Source: an uncultured bacterium
GTDB lineage: Bacteria > Planctomycetota > Phycisphaerae > Phycisphaerales > SM1A02
Assembly: GCA_903918555.1 (NCBI GenBank)
Contig: CAIXEV010000526.1
Span: 1 to 10,344 of the forward strand
Length of the DNA stretch: 10,344 nucleotides
Direction of reading: 5' to 3'
The translations under genes were made by a program, and so were the position numbers. Numbering within the stretch: the stretch's first letter is position 1; every line of letters begins with the position of its first letter. Positions 4,797-10,344 of the stretch are shown one piece after another. The notes under the pieces are model-generated. The model saw only the letters and a list, made by a program, of their open reading frames with translations. It was not told the origin of the DNA and did not search any database.

Positions 4797-7778
4797 ATGC
4801 GTCGACTCGCACTCTCGGGCGTCGTGTGTCTTCCCACCCTCATCGCTGCTGTTGCGCTTGCGGATGCCCCGCTGCGCCTCAACGAGATCCGTCTCGAGCA
4901 ACCTGGAAAGGACGCCGACGAGTACATCGAGATCGCGGGCGCAGCCGGCGAGTCGCTCAAAGGCGTGACGATCGTCGTGATCGGCGACGACGACGACGCG
5001 TTCCCCGGCCATCAGAACGGCTTCATCGAGTCGGTCGTGTCGCTGGGCGGCACGGTTCCCGCGAGCGGCTTCTTCGTGGTCGCGAAGGACGGCTTCTCGC
5101 TTGGCACTCCGAACCTCGTCGCGAACCTCAACCTCGAGGGCGACGACAATGTGACCTTCCTGCTCGTCCGCGGCTTCACGGGCTCCAACGGCCAGAAGCT
5201 CGACACCAACGACGACGGCGTGCTCGACATCACCCCCTGGACCTCCGTGGTCGCGAGCGTGGCGGTCGTGAAGACCCTGACGCCCGATGGCAACGCGAGC
5301 GACCGCTACTACTCGACGACGACCGTCGGCCCCGATGCGGGCGAACAGCCCGCCGCTGCCTGGCTCTGCGCGAACACCTCGCAATGGATCATCGGCACGC
5401 AGGACCCGCTCGGCGGCGTCGACAGCCCCGGCGCGGGCAACCAGTTCTGCGTCCCGCAGGGCGTGATCATCAACGAAGTCCGCATCGACCAGGTCGGCAC
5501 CGACAACAACGAGTACTTCGAGCTGAAGGGCGCACCGGGCCAGTCGCTCGATGGCTACTTCTTCGTCACCATCGGCGATGGAACCACGGCCCAGGGCTCG
5601 GGCGTCCTCGAGAGCGTCGTGTCTCTCGCGGGCACTTCGATCGCGGCCGACGGCCTCCTCTCGGTCGGTGAATCGACCTTCGCGGCGAGCCCGGGCTATG
5701 GCGCGCTCGATGTGGTCATCACCGGCTCGAACCCGCTCAACTTCGAGAACGGGGACAATGTGACCCACCTGCTCGTGCAGGGATTCACCGGTGCGGTGAA
5801 CACGGATCTCGACACCAACGACGACGGCGTGCTCGACATCACCCCGTGGTCGAGCATCTCCGACTCGGTCGCGACGGTTCTCACCAGCGCGTCGGCGCCG
5901 GCGGCCAACACCGAGTGGTGGTACAGCCCGACCCGCCTTGGCCCAGATGGCATCTTTGTGCCGGGCCATGTCTTCCGCTGCACCTCGGCGGGCACCTGGC
6001 AGATCGGCCCGTTCCAGAACGGCGGCACGCCGCCGCAGGTGATCGTCGACACCGCCGGCGCGCCGAACCCCGGCTGCACCACCTGCGGCCCCGGCGCCGG
6101 CAACTGCCATGTGGTCCACGCGACCCCGGGCTGCGTCGACACCTCCTGCTGCACCCTCGTGACGGGCGTGGATCCGACCTGCGGAACCGTGACCTGGGAC
6201 CAGGACTGCGTCAACCTCGCGCGCCAGTTCTGCCTCGTCGCGGGTAGCCCGCCGGCGCTTTCCTTGAACGAGATCCGCATCGACGAGCCGGGCAACACCG
6301 ACCCGAACGAGTACATCGAGATCAAGGGCGCGCCCGGCGCGAACCTGAACGGCGTGTCGATCGTCGTCGTCGGCGACGGCGCCGATCTCGACGGCAATGT
6401 CGAGACGGTGATCTCGCTCAACGGCACCTTCATCCCGAAGGACGGCGTCTTCCTCGTCGCCAAGGGCACCCTCACGCTGGCGGCGCCGGACACCGTGCGC
6501 TCGTTCGGCCTCGAGAACGGCGACACGGTCACCTACTTCCTCGTCTGGAACTGGACCGGCCTCATCAACACCGACTACGACCTGAACAACGACGGCACGC
6601 TCGACTCGCTCCCGTGGGATTCGACCATCGATAGCCTTGGCATCAAGGCCGGCGACGGTCGCCTCACCTACTCGGCGAACTCGGTTGGCCCCGACTACGG
6701 CGGGCTCCCCGCGCATGTCGTGAAGTGCACCGACAATTCGTGGCGCTTCGGCCGCTTCGACCCCGCGGCGACCGACGGCTTCGGAAGCCCGGGCGTCGCC
6801 AACACCACCTGCCCGCCGGCCTACGCCTGCGGCAACCCGCAGGCACCGAGCTGCTTCTCGCCGCACGACCCGCCGGGCTGCTCCGACGAGACCTGCTGCA
6901 ACTCGGTGTGCGTGATCGACATCACCTGCTGCGAAGTGACCTGGGACGCCGACTGCGCCAACCAGGCCACCCTCAACTGCTTCGTTCCGTCGAACCCGCC
7001 TGATGTCCAGATCAGCGAGGTCCGCATCGATCAGACGAGCTTCGACGACGACGAGTACTTCGAGATCGTCGGTCAACCGAACACGCTCCTCAACGGCCTC
7101 ACCTACATCGTCATCGGCGATGGCGGCGCGGGGACGGGTTCGGGTGTGATCGAGTTCGCGCAGAGCCTCAACGGCAACCGCATCCCCGAGGATGGCTTCT
7201 TCCTCGCGGCGCGCACGACCCTGACGCTCGGCGGCGCGACTCCGAATCTCGTTCTGCCGCCGCAGCCTGAGTTCGAGAACTCGGACAATGTGACCCACAT
7301 GCTCGTCTGGGGCTTCACGGGCGCAATCAACCAGGATCTCGACACCGACGACGACGGCACGCTCGATCTCACGCCGTGGCTGAGCATGCTCCAGTCGGTT
7401 GCGTTCATCGAGAGCGCCGCGAACCCGCCGGTCGGCACCGAGTATGCCTACGGCAAGGTGCGCGTCGGTCCGGACGCGGGCAGCTTCGTGCCGAGCCAGC
7501 TGGCCTACTGCCCGTCGACCAACGCCTGGACCATCGGCACCTTCGCGACCAACGCGAAGACGGTCGACAGCCCCGGCGCTGCGAACTTCGGCTGCGAGTA
7601 CAGCACCGGTCCCGGCTGCCCAGCCGACATCGACGGCGACGGCTCGGTGGGCGCAACGGACCTCGCGGCGCTGCTCGGCGCGTGGGGCTCGACCGGCTCC
7701 GCCGACATCGACGGCGACGGCTCGGTGGGCGCACAGGACCTCGCCGCTCTGCTCGCGGCCTGGGGCGCGTGCCCGTAA
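4797..7778 (+). CDS. Secreted four-repeat (lamin-tail-like) protein with Cys-rich modules and C-terminal dockerin-like tail
   Basis: A 993-residue exported protein. The signal peptide (1-22) probably ends at ALA. Four homologous domains of about 185-205 residues lie at 27-218, 223-427, 488-672 and 738-933. Each opens with a [LI]NE[IV]R[IL]-x-Q-type strand and an 'EY[IF]E[IL]' motif, resembling lamin-tail (LTD) domains. Each contains a Ca-loop-like DTNDDGVLD-type motif and closes with a C-x(26-31)-C pair (C191/218, C395/427, C644/672, C905/933). Two Cys-rich modules (430-479, 678-728) follow domains 2 and 3. The tail (941-992) has two DIDGDGSVGA-x-DLAALL loops 26 residues apart, flanked by C941 and C992, like the 'GC-type' dockerin tails common in Phycisphaerales. 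AGGAG lies 10 nt before the ATG. A terminator follows, so it is a single-gene unit. Role unknown; surface anchoring through the tail is inferred. The LTD assignment is from pattern only. Confidence 0.85.
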   Translation: MRRLALSGVVCLPTLIAAVALADAPLRLNEIRLEQPGKDADEYIEIAGAAGESLKGVTIVVIGDDDDAFPGHQNGFIESVVSLGGTVPASGFFVVAKDGFSLGTPNLVANLNLEGDDNVTFLLVRGFTGSNGQKLDTNDDGVLDITPWTSVVASVAVVKTLTPDGNASDRYYSTTTVGPDAGEQPAAAWLCANTSQWIIGTQDPLGGVDSPGAGNQFCVPQGVIINEVRIDQVGTDNNEYFELKGAPGQSLDGYFFVTIGDGTTAQGSGVLESVVSLAGTSIAADGLLSVGESTFAASPGYGALDVVITGSNPLNFENGDNVTHLLVQGFTGAVNTDLDTNDDGVLDITPWSSISDSVATVLTSASAPAANTEWWYSPTRLGPDGIFVPGHVFRCTSAGTWQIGPFQNGGTPPQVIVDTAGAPNPGCTTCGPGAGNCHVVHATPGCVDTSCCTLVTGVDPTCGTVTWDQDCVNLARQFCLVAGSPPALSLNEIRIDEPGNTDPNEYIEIKGAPGANLNGVSIVVVGDGADLDGNVETVISLNGTFIPKDGVFLVAKGTLTLAAPDTVRSFGLENGDTVTYFLVWNWTGLINTDYDLNNDGTLDSLPWDSTIDSLGIKAGDGRLTYSANSVGPDYGGLPAHVVKCTDNSWRFGRFDPAATDGFGSPGVANTTCPPAYACGNPQAPSCFSPHDPPGCSDETCCNSVCVIDITCCEVTWDADCANQATLNCFVPSNPPDVQISEVRIDQTSFDDDEYFEIVGQPNTLLNGLTYIVIGDGGAGTGSGVIEFAQSLNGNRIPEDGFFLAARTTLTLGGATPNLVLPPQPEFENSDNVTHMLVWGFTGAINQDLDTDDDGTLDLTPWLSMLQSVAFIESAANPPVGTEYAYGKVRVGPDAGSFVPSQLAYCPSTNAWTIGTFATNAKTVDSPGAANFGCEYSTGPGCPADIDGDGSVGATDLAALLGAWGSTGSADIDGDGSVGAQDLAALLAAWGACP
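4875..5450 (+). repeat. LTD-like domain repeat 1 (residues 27-218)
   Basis: First copy. It opens LRLNEIRLEQPG and has EYIEIAG, GDDNVTFLLVRGFTG, the acidic loop DTNDDGVLD (136-144) and terminal Cys pair C191/C218. Its DNA from 5199 to 5240 matches copy 2 at 5808-5849 in 41 of 42 positions, so these two copies are close relatives or have been homogenised. Confidence 0.8.
5463..6077 (+). repeat. LTD-like domain repeat 2 (residues 223-427)
   Basis: Second copy. It opens IINEVRIDQVG and has EYFELKGAPG, GDNVTHLLVQGFTG, the acidic loop DTNDDGVLD (339-347) and Cys pair C395/C427. It joins copy 1 by a short linker with no Cys module between them. It is the longest of the four because of a Pro-rich stretch (about 411-426) before the last Cys. 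Confidence 0.8.
6084..6233 (+). repeat. Cys-rich module 1 (residues 430-479)
   Basis: Eight cysteines (430, 437, 446, 451, 452, 462, 471, 479) and the WDQDC motif. It resembles a 'C..C..GC...CC......C...WD..C.....C' module seen in planctomycete exported proteins. Compared with module 2 it lacks exactly two cysteines (T456 and G463 stand in their place). Confidence 0.75.
6258..6812 (+). repeat. LTD-like domain repeat 3 (residues 488-672)
   Basis: Third copy. It opens LSLNEIRIDEPG and has EYIEIKGAPG, NGDTVTYFLVWNWTG, an altered acidic loop DLNNDGTLD (595-603) and Cys pair C644/C672. It is the most diverged at the 'ITPW' position (SLPW here). Confidence 0.8.
6828..6980 (+). repeat. Cys-rich module 2 (residues 678-728)
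   Basis: Ten cysteines (678, 686, 695, 700, 701, 705, 711, 712, 720, 728) and the WDADC motif. It aligns with module 1 with a one-residue length difference near the start and has the additional pair C705/C712. Confidence 0.75.
7008..7595 (+). repeat. LTD-like domain repeat 4 (residues 738-933)
   Basis: Fourth copy. It opens ISEVRIDQTS and has EYFEIVG, NSDNVTHMLVWGFTG, the acidic loop DTDDDGTLD (849-857) and Cys pair C905/C933. It is followed directly by the dockerin-like tail. Confidence 0.8.
7623..7733 (+). repeat. 33-bp exact direct repeat in the dockerin-like tail
   Basis: The 33 bases at 7623-7655 recur exactly at 7701-7733, 78 bp (26 residues) apart. They encode ADIDGDGSVGA, the Ca-binding-type loop of each half of the tail. 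Flanking codons differ synonymously and non-synonymously, so the identity is confined to the loop and may reflect recent duplication or local conversion. Confidence 0.95.
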
Positions 7779-7815
7779 GGCAAGCTCCCTGAGGGCGACA
7801 AGCTTGATCTCTCAC

Positions 7816-7850
7816 GCCGGCGACGGACCTCCGTCGCCGGCTTTCATTTT
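7816..7850 (+). terminator. Rho-independent terminator after the secreted repeat protein
   Basis: A perfect 11-bp stem, GCCGGCGACGG (7816-7826) with CCGTCGCCGGC (7831-7841), with loop ACCT, is followed by TTTCATTTT (7842-7850). It starts 37 bp after the TAA at 7776-7778 and separates this gene from the mlaE-like unit. Confidence 0.9.
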
Positions 7851-7903
7851 GTCCGCGCAACCAGAGACAGAGACCGGATGGAATGCCTGCTGCCGTTCGC
7901 GCG

Positions 7904-7909
7904 TATAAC
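7904..7909 (+). promoter_or_regulatory. Candidate -10 element (TATAAC) for a leaderless mlaE-like transcript
   Basis: TATAAC stands out in GC-rich surroundings, and its last base is 7 nt before the A of the ATG at 7916. A transcript starting at the usual distance would begin at or next to the start codon. No Shine-Dalgarno precedes that ATG, which is consistent with leaderless translation. No good -35 is visible at 16-18 bp. Confidence 0.4.
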
Positions 7910-7915
7910 ACCCCG

Positions 7916-8752
7916 ATGCTTCCAGCAACGCGGGCGCTCTCGCACTTCGGGCACTCGACGCTCATCACGCTCGATGGGCTCGGTCGATTTGCGATCTTCA
8001 GCCTCGCCGCGCTGCGCATCGCGGTCTTCGAGCCGATGAGCTGGCTGCGCTGGTCGAACCTCGCGCCGCAGCTCTACTCGGTCGGCGCGGCGAGCGTGCT
8101 GGTCGTCGCGATCACGGGCGCGTTCATCGGCATGATCCTCGCGCTCGAGGGCTACGACCAGTTCGCGGCGCTCGGGCAGGAGCAGCAGATGGGCGGCGTC
8201 ATCAACGCCGCCGTCACCAAGCAGATTGGACCCGTGCTTGCGGCCGTGATGCTCGCGGGCCGCGTCGGAGGATCGCTCGCGGCCGAACTCGGCTCGATGC
8301 GCGTCACCGAACAGCTCGACGCCATGCGCGCGATGGCGGCCGACCCGATCCGCACGCTGGTCGTTCCGCGCGTGGTGGCGTGCGTCCTGATGACGCCGCT
8401 CCTCACCATCTACTCCGATGTCGTCGGCTCGCTCGGCGCGTGGGCGATCGTGACGGGCTACTTCGGCGTCACCAACGCCGACTACTGGCACTACACGGCC
8501 CAGTTCGTCTCGTCGTGGGATCCGATGACGGGCGTCCTCAAGAGCATCGCCTTCGGTCTCGCGATCGCGCTCATCAGCTGCTACAAGGGCTTCACCTGCT
8601 CCGGAGGCGCCTCCGGCGTCGGCCGCGCCTCCACCGAGAGTTTCGTCGCGAGCTTCCTCGCGATCATCGTGATCAACCTCGTGCTCGCGCAGTTCCTCGG
8701 AACGGTCCAGCGCCTGCTCGATCCCGACAGCATGAAGACGCTCATCAGCTGA
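7916..8752 (+). CDS. mlaE: MlaE/YrbE-family ABC transporter permease (lipid transport)
   Basis: A 278-residue inner-membrane permease of the MlaE family, the membrane part of systems that move phospholipids between inner and outer membrane with an MlaF ATPase and an MCE protein. Hydrophobic segments lie at about 58-78, 102-116, 147-170, 172-186, 208-222 and 245-262. The family signature ELGSMRVTEQLDAMRAMAAD (124-143) followed by DPIRTLVVPRVVA (143-155) is intact, and LKSIAFGLAIALISCYKGF (208-226) matches the conserved cytoplasmic-loop region. I chose ATG 7916 because the N-terminus then aligns with E. coli MlaE; an in-frame ATG at 7883 would add 11 residues, and neither has a clear ribosome site. 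The next gene starts 11 bp after the stop, so the two form a unit. No MlaF, MlaD/MCE or MlaC gene is in the window, so partners must be encoded elsewhere. Confidence 0.92.
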   Translation: MLPATRALSHFGHSTLITLDGLGRFAIFSLAALRIAVFEPMSWLRWSNLAPQLYSVGAASVLVVAITGAFIGMILALEGYDQFAALGQEQQMGGVINAAVTKQIGPVLAAVMLAGRVGGSLAAELGSMRVTEQLDAMRAMAADPIRTLVVPRVVACVLMTPLLTIYSDVVGSLGAWAIVTGYFGVTNADYWHYTAQFVSSWDPMTGVLKSIAFGLAIALISCYKGFTCSGGASGVGRASTESFVASFLAIIVINLVLAQFLGTVQRLLDPDSMKTLIS

Positions 8753-8763
8753 AAGGCCGCCCC

Positions 8764-10029
8764 ATGTCGATTCGCGCGCGACACACCCGTTGGCCCCGAA
8801 CGCTTGCCGTGGCGGCGCTGCCGCTGCTGGCGTGCATCGCGGCGTCTCCGTGCGCCGATGCGCAACAGTCGGCCTCCCCGCCGCCCGCGCAGCCTGTCGT
8901 GACGCGCACCGATCCGAAGATCCGCGAGGCGCGCATCGAGATCGGCTGCTACGGCACGAAGTACGCGAACGCCTTGAACCCGCTGCAGGACGACTCGCTT
9001 CCGGCCGGTGGCGCCTACCGAATCGGGAGTTTGAGCGTCGGCCTGCCCGTTCTGACCCGCACGAGCTGGTGCGACACCGACTTCACCAAGCTCGATGCCC
9101 GCGCCTACTTCGATGGCCGCGAGTTCAAGCTCGATCCGACGCGCGTCTACGCGAAGCCCACGAGCGGCGTCGAGGCGATGCTTCGCTTCGAGGGTTCGCC
9201 GCCCGGAGAAAGCGTCAGCGAGATGCGGTTCGTGGCCACCTTCCTCACCCAGCGCTGGGAGGTCTCCGTCGACGAGCGCGCCGCCGCGAGGTCGACCTGG
9301 CCGCGGGAATGGCCTTCGTGGACGCAGCGCTACCTCGTGTCGGAGATGGGCATCGACCCGAGCGACGCAGCCATCAAGGCCCTCGCGGAGCAGGCGACGG
9401 CCGGCGGCGTGCGCAGCGTGTCGCCGTTCTTGGCCGCGAAGAACGCCGCGATCGCCGTCCTCGGGCGCTGGAAGTCGATGACGGGCAGCTCAAGCGAGCT
9501 CGGGCCCGACAAGTCGCTGCGAGGGCTTCAGTTCAGCCCGAACGGCGTCTACGGCATCGGCATCGGCCGCGGGACTCCCGTCGAGCTCGCCACCACCTGC
9601 GTGGCGGCGGTTCGCGCGATCGGCATTCCCTCGCGCGTGGTCTACGGGCTCGTCGTCAACGAAACCCGCAGCGGCAAGTCGAACGCGAACTTCCGCATGA
9701 TCTGCGAGTTCTACCTGCCCGACATCGGGTGGATCCCGTTCGACCCGGTCGAGATGCGCAGCCAAGGCGCCGCGTCGCGCGGCGCGGCGGCGGCGATCAA
9801 GGGCTTTGCGAATGTCTCCGACCTCGAGGATGTGATTCCTCTTGCGGTGAAGCCCGTGCCGGACGGGTTCCAGCGCGCGGACCGACTCGCGGTCTGGGGC
9901 TGGAACCTCGGCCCGAACTCGTCGATCGACTCCAACTACGCGATCTCCCGCATCAAGTTGCTCGACTCCAGCCGCGGCAACGGCAAGGTGAAGTCGATGC
10001 CTGCGCCGCTTTCGGACGAGGCTCCGTAG
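8764..10029 (+). CDS. Exported transglutaminase-fold protein lacking catalytic Cys and His
   Basis: A 421-residue exported protein. The N-terminal signal has a positively charged start and a hydrophobic core (13-28), with AxA cleavage probably after ADA (33); an alternative reading as a lipoprotein (LLAC, C24) is weaker. A transglutaminase-like core (about 255-330) aligns without gaps to the family's 'GrGdCedhA...LRaxGIPaRvv' and 'HaWvEvY...GWvpfDP' blocks: GRGTPVELATTCVAAVRAIG (268-287), IPSRVVYG (288-295), RMICEFYLPDIGWIPFDP (311-328). The catalytic Cys position is P272 and the His position is R311; only the Asp (D327) remains. The mature chain has no histidine. The N-terminal domain (about 45-190) is unrecognised. 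The start ATG 8764 has AAAGG 7 nt upstream and lies 11 bp after the mlaE-like stop, so the two are probably cotranscribed. A structural or binding role is inferred. Confidence 0.82.
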   Translation: MSIRARHTRWPRTLAVAALPLLACIAASPCADAQQSASPPPAQPVVTRTDPKIREARIEIGCYGTKYANALNPLQDDSLPAGGAYRIGSLSVGLPVLTRTSWCDTDFTKLDARAYFDGREFKLDPTRVYAKPTSGVEAMLRFEGSPPGESVSEMRFVATFLTQRWEVSVDERAAARSTWPREWPSWTQRYLVSEMGIDPSDAAIKALAEQATAGGVRSVSPFLAAKNAAIAVLGRWKSMTGSSSELGPDKSLRGLQFSPNGVYGIGIGRGTPVELATTCVAAVRAIGIPSRVVYGLVVNETRSGKSNANFRMICEFYLPDIGWIPFDPVEMRSQGAASRGAAAAIKGFANVSDLEDVIPLAVKPVPDGFQRADRLAVWGWNLGPNSSIDSNYAISRIKLLDSSRGNGKVKSMPAPLSDEAP

Positions 10030-10065
10030 GGCGCCGATCGGTTCGGTCTGTGCGGGGCGTGCGGG

Positions 10066-10087
10066 CTGCGCGGCGTCGACCGCGCAG
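10066..10087 (+). terminator. Hairpin after the transglutaminase-fold gene, possible terminator without T-tract
   Basis: CTGCGCGG (10066-10073) and CCGCGCAG (10080-10087) form a perfect 8-bp stem with loop CGTCGA, 37 bp after the TAG at 10027-10029. Only TT follows, so intrinsic termination would be weak. It could instead be a 3' stabiliser. The palindrome TTCCTGCAGGAA (10088-10099) abuts it. Confidence 0.35.
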
Positions 10088-10102
10088 TTCCTGCAGGAAT
10101 CA

Positions 10103-10120
10103 CGGCCAACGCGTTGGTCG
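10103..10120 (+). promoter_or_regulatory. Palindrome before the last gene, possible operator
   Basis: CCAACGCGTTGG (10106-10117) is a perfect 12-bp palindrome, and with one G-T wobble it extends to CGGCCAACGCGTTGGTCG (10103-10120). It lies 43 bp before the ATG at 10163, a plausible place for an operator. No regulator is known from the window. Confidence 0.3.
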
Positions 10121-10122
10121 CG

Positions 10123-10159
10123 GGATCTCCGATTTCCCACAGTTGGTGGTAGGAGATCC
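10123..10159 (+). promoter_or_regulatory. Inverted repeat covering the ribosome site of the last gene
   Basis: GGATCTCC (10123-10130) is the exact reverse complement of GGAGATCC (10152-10159), with a 21-nt spacer that itself contains CCAC...GTGG. The 3' arm overlaps the strong Shine-Dalgarno AGGAGA (10151-10156) of the gene starting at 10163. In RNA the fold would hide the ribosome site, as in attenuators or RNA thermometers. Confidence 0.45.
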
Positions 10160-10162
10160 ACC

Positions 10163-10344
10163 ATGAACCGCAAGCACCGATCGCACTCAACCAGCACGCA
10201 GGACCCGAGCGAACTGTTCATCGAGCTCGTCCGCGAAGCGCGCGAGCTCCTCTCGTCGACCTGCGGGTCGCCGATGTCGGAGAGCCCGCAGATCGTGGCC
10301 GCCGTCGCCGAGGAACGCCTGCGCGCCCGCCAGCGCGAGAACGC
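10163..10344 (+). CDS. Unidentified protein, N-terminal part only (runs off the right edge)
   Basis: Sixty codons are visible from ATG 10163, with AGGAGA 6 nt upstream, and the frame is open to the edge. The protein begins MNRKHRSHSTSTQDPSELFI and continues with Glu/Arg/Ala-rich sequence that looks helical (LVREARELL at about 22-30; VAAVAEERLRARQREN at the end of the visible part). There is one Cys (C34). No signal peptide, membrane segment or known motif is seen, so it is probably cytoplasmic. I do not recognise a family. The strong ribosome site, and codon use like its neighbours, support it as a real gene. It is separated from the upstream unit by 133 bases of palindrome-rich DNA, so it is probably transcribed separately. 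Confidence 0.7.
   Translation, partial: MNRKHRSHSTSTQDPSELFIELVREARELLSSTCGSPMSESPQIVAAVAEERLRARQREN

Noticed and set aside
4650..7298. An 882-codon open frame on the minus strand opposite the secreted repeat protein
   Set aside because: It mirrors the repeats of the plus-strand gene, its product is a low-complexity Arg/Val/Ala/Asp/Glu mix with no domain, and it has no ribosome site. Long antisense frames are expected opposite GC-rich, strongly biased codons. The plus-strand gene has a signal peptide, domains and a terminator.
7617..7775. Cellulosome membership from the dockerin-like tail
   Set aside because: No cohesin, carbohydrate-binding or glycoside hydrolase domain is visible. Such tails are widespread on unrelated Phycisphaerales exported proteins.
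7883..7915. Earlier in-frame ATG for the mlaE-like gene
   Set aside because: It would add 11 residues not matching the family N-terminus and has no better ribosome site. It was kept as an alternative, not as the call.
8380..8763. Upstream extension of the transglutaminase-fold frame into the mlaE-like gene
   Set aside because: The extension is an Arg/His-rich shadow of the permease. ATG 8764 has a ribosome site and opens a proper signal peptide.
8790..10166. A 458-codon plus-strand frame overlapping the transglutaminase-fold gene
   Set aside because: It is Arg-rich with no motifs and overlaps a gene with a signal peptide and a recognisable fold; a frame shadow.

Overview
The window is GC-rich DNA that most likely comes from a Planctomycetota bacterium of the Phycisphaerales/Phycisphaerae. 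Three observations support this. The secreted protein at 4797-7778 ends in a duplicated, dockerin-like 'CPADIDGDGSVGATDLAALL' tail and carries Cys-rich 'CC...WD..C' modules, both common in that group. The gene at 2672-3259 belongs to the Planctomycetes/Verrucomicrobia-restricted Minf_1886 family. The envelope genes (murE, an OmpA-type lipoprotein, an MlaE-type permease) fit a Gram-negative cell with peptidoglycan. The assignment is inferred from protein character, not from any database search.

Layout. On the minus strand, an AI-2E/PerM-family membrane protein (2451->964) is followed by murE (967-> beyond the left edge). The two overlap by an ATGA, with a perfect AGGAGG ribosome site inside the end of the first gene. 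On the plus strand, from a divergent start, come: a Minf_1886-family protein (2672-3259); a 314-base gap with phased short repeats; an OmpA-domain lipoprotein (3574-4425) with a strong rho-independent terminator; a 371-base gap; a 993-residue secreted repeat protein (4797-7778) with its own terminator; then a two-gene unit of an MlaE-like lipid-transport permease (7916-8752) and an exported transglutaminase-fold protein (8764-10029). Last comes a 132-base spacer packed with palindromes and the start of an unidentified gene (10163-> right edge).

The common theme is the cell envelope: peptidoglycan precursor synthesis, peptidoglycan-outer membrane tethering, lipid transport and a secreted multidomain protein. 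No mobile element, CRISPR array, tRNA or rRNA was seen.

The points most worth a second look are: (i) the transglutaminase-fold protein has Pro and Arg where the catalytic Cys and His should be, and its mature chain contains no histidine; (ii) the secreted protein has an internal repeat architecture with paired cysteines and Ca-loop-like motifs; (iii) a degenerate 11-bp tandem array, one helical turn per unit, lies upstream of the OmpA-type gene; (iv) a run of four inverted repeats before the last gene includes one that covers its ribosome site. Four separate short tandem arrays (periods 15, 15, 11 and 12 bp) lie within 1.8 kb.
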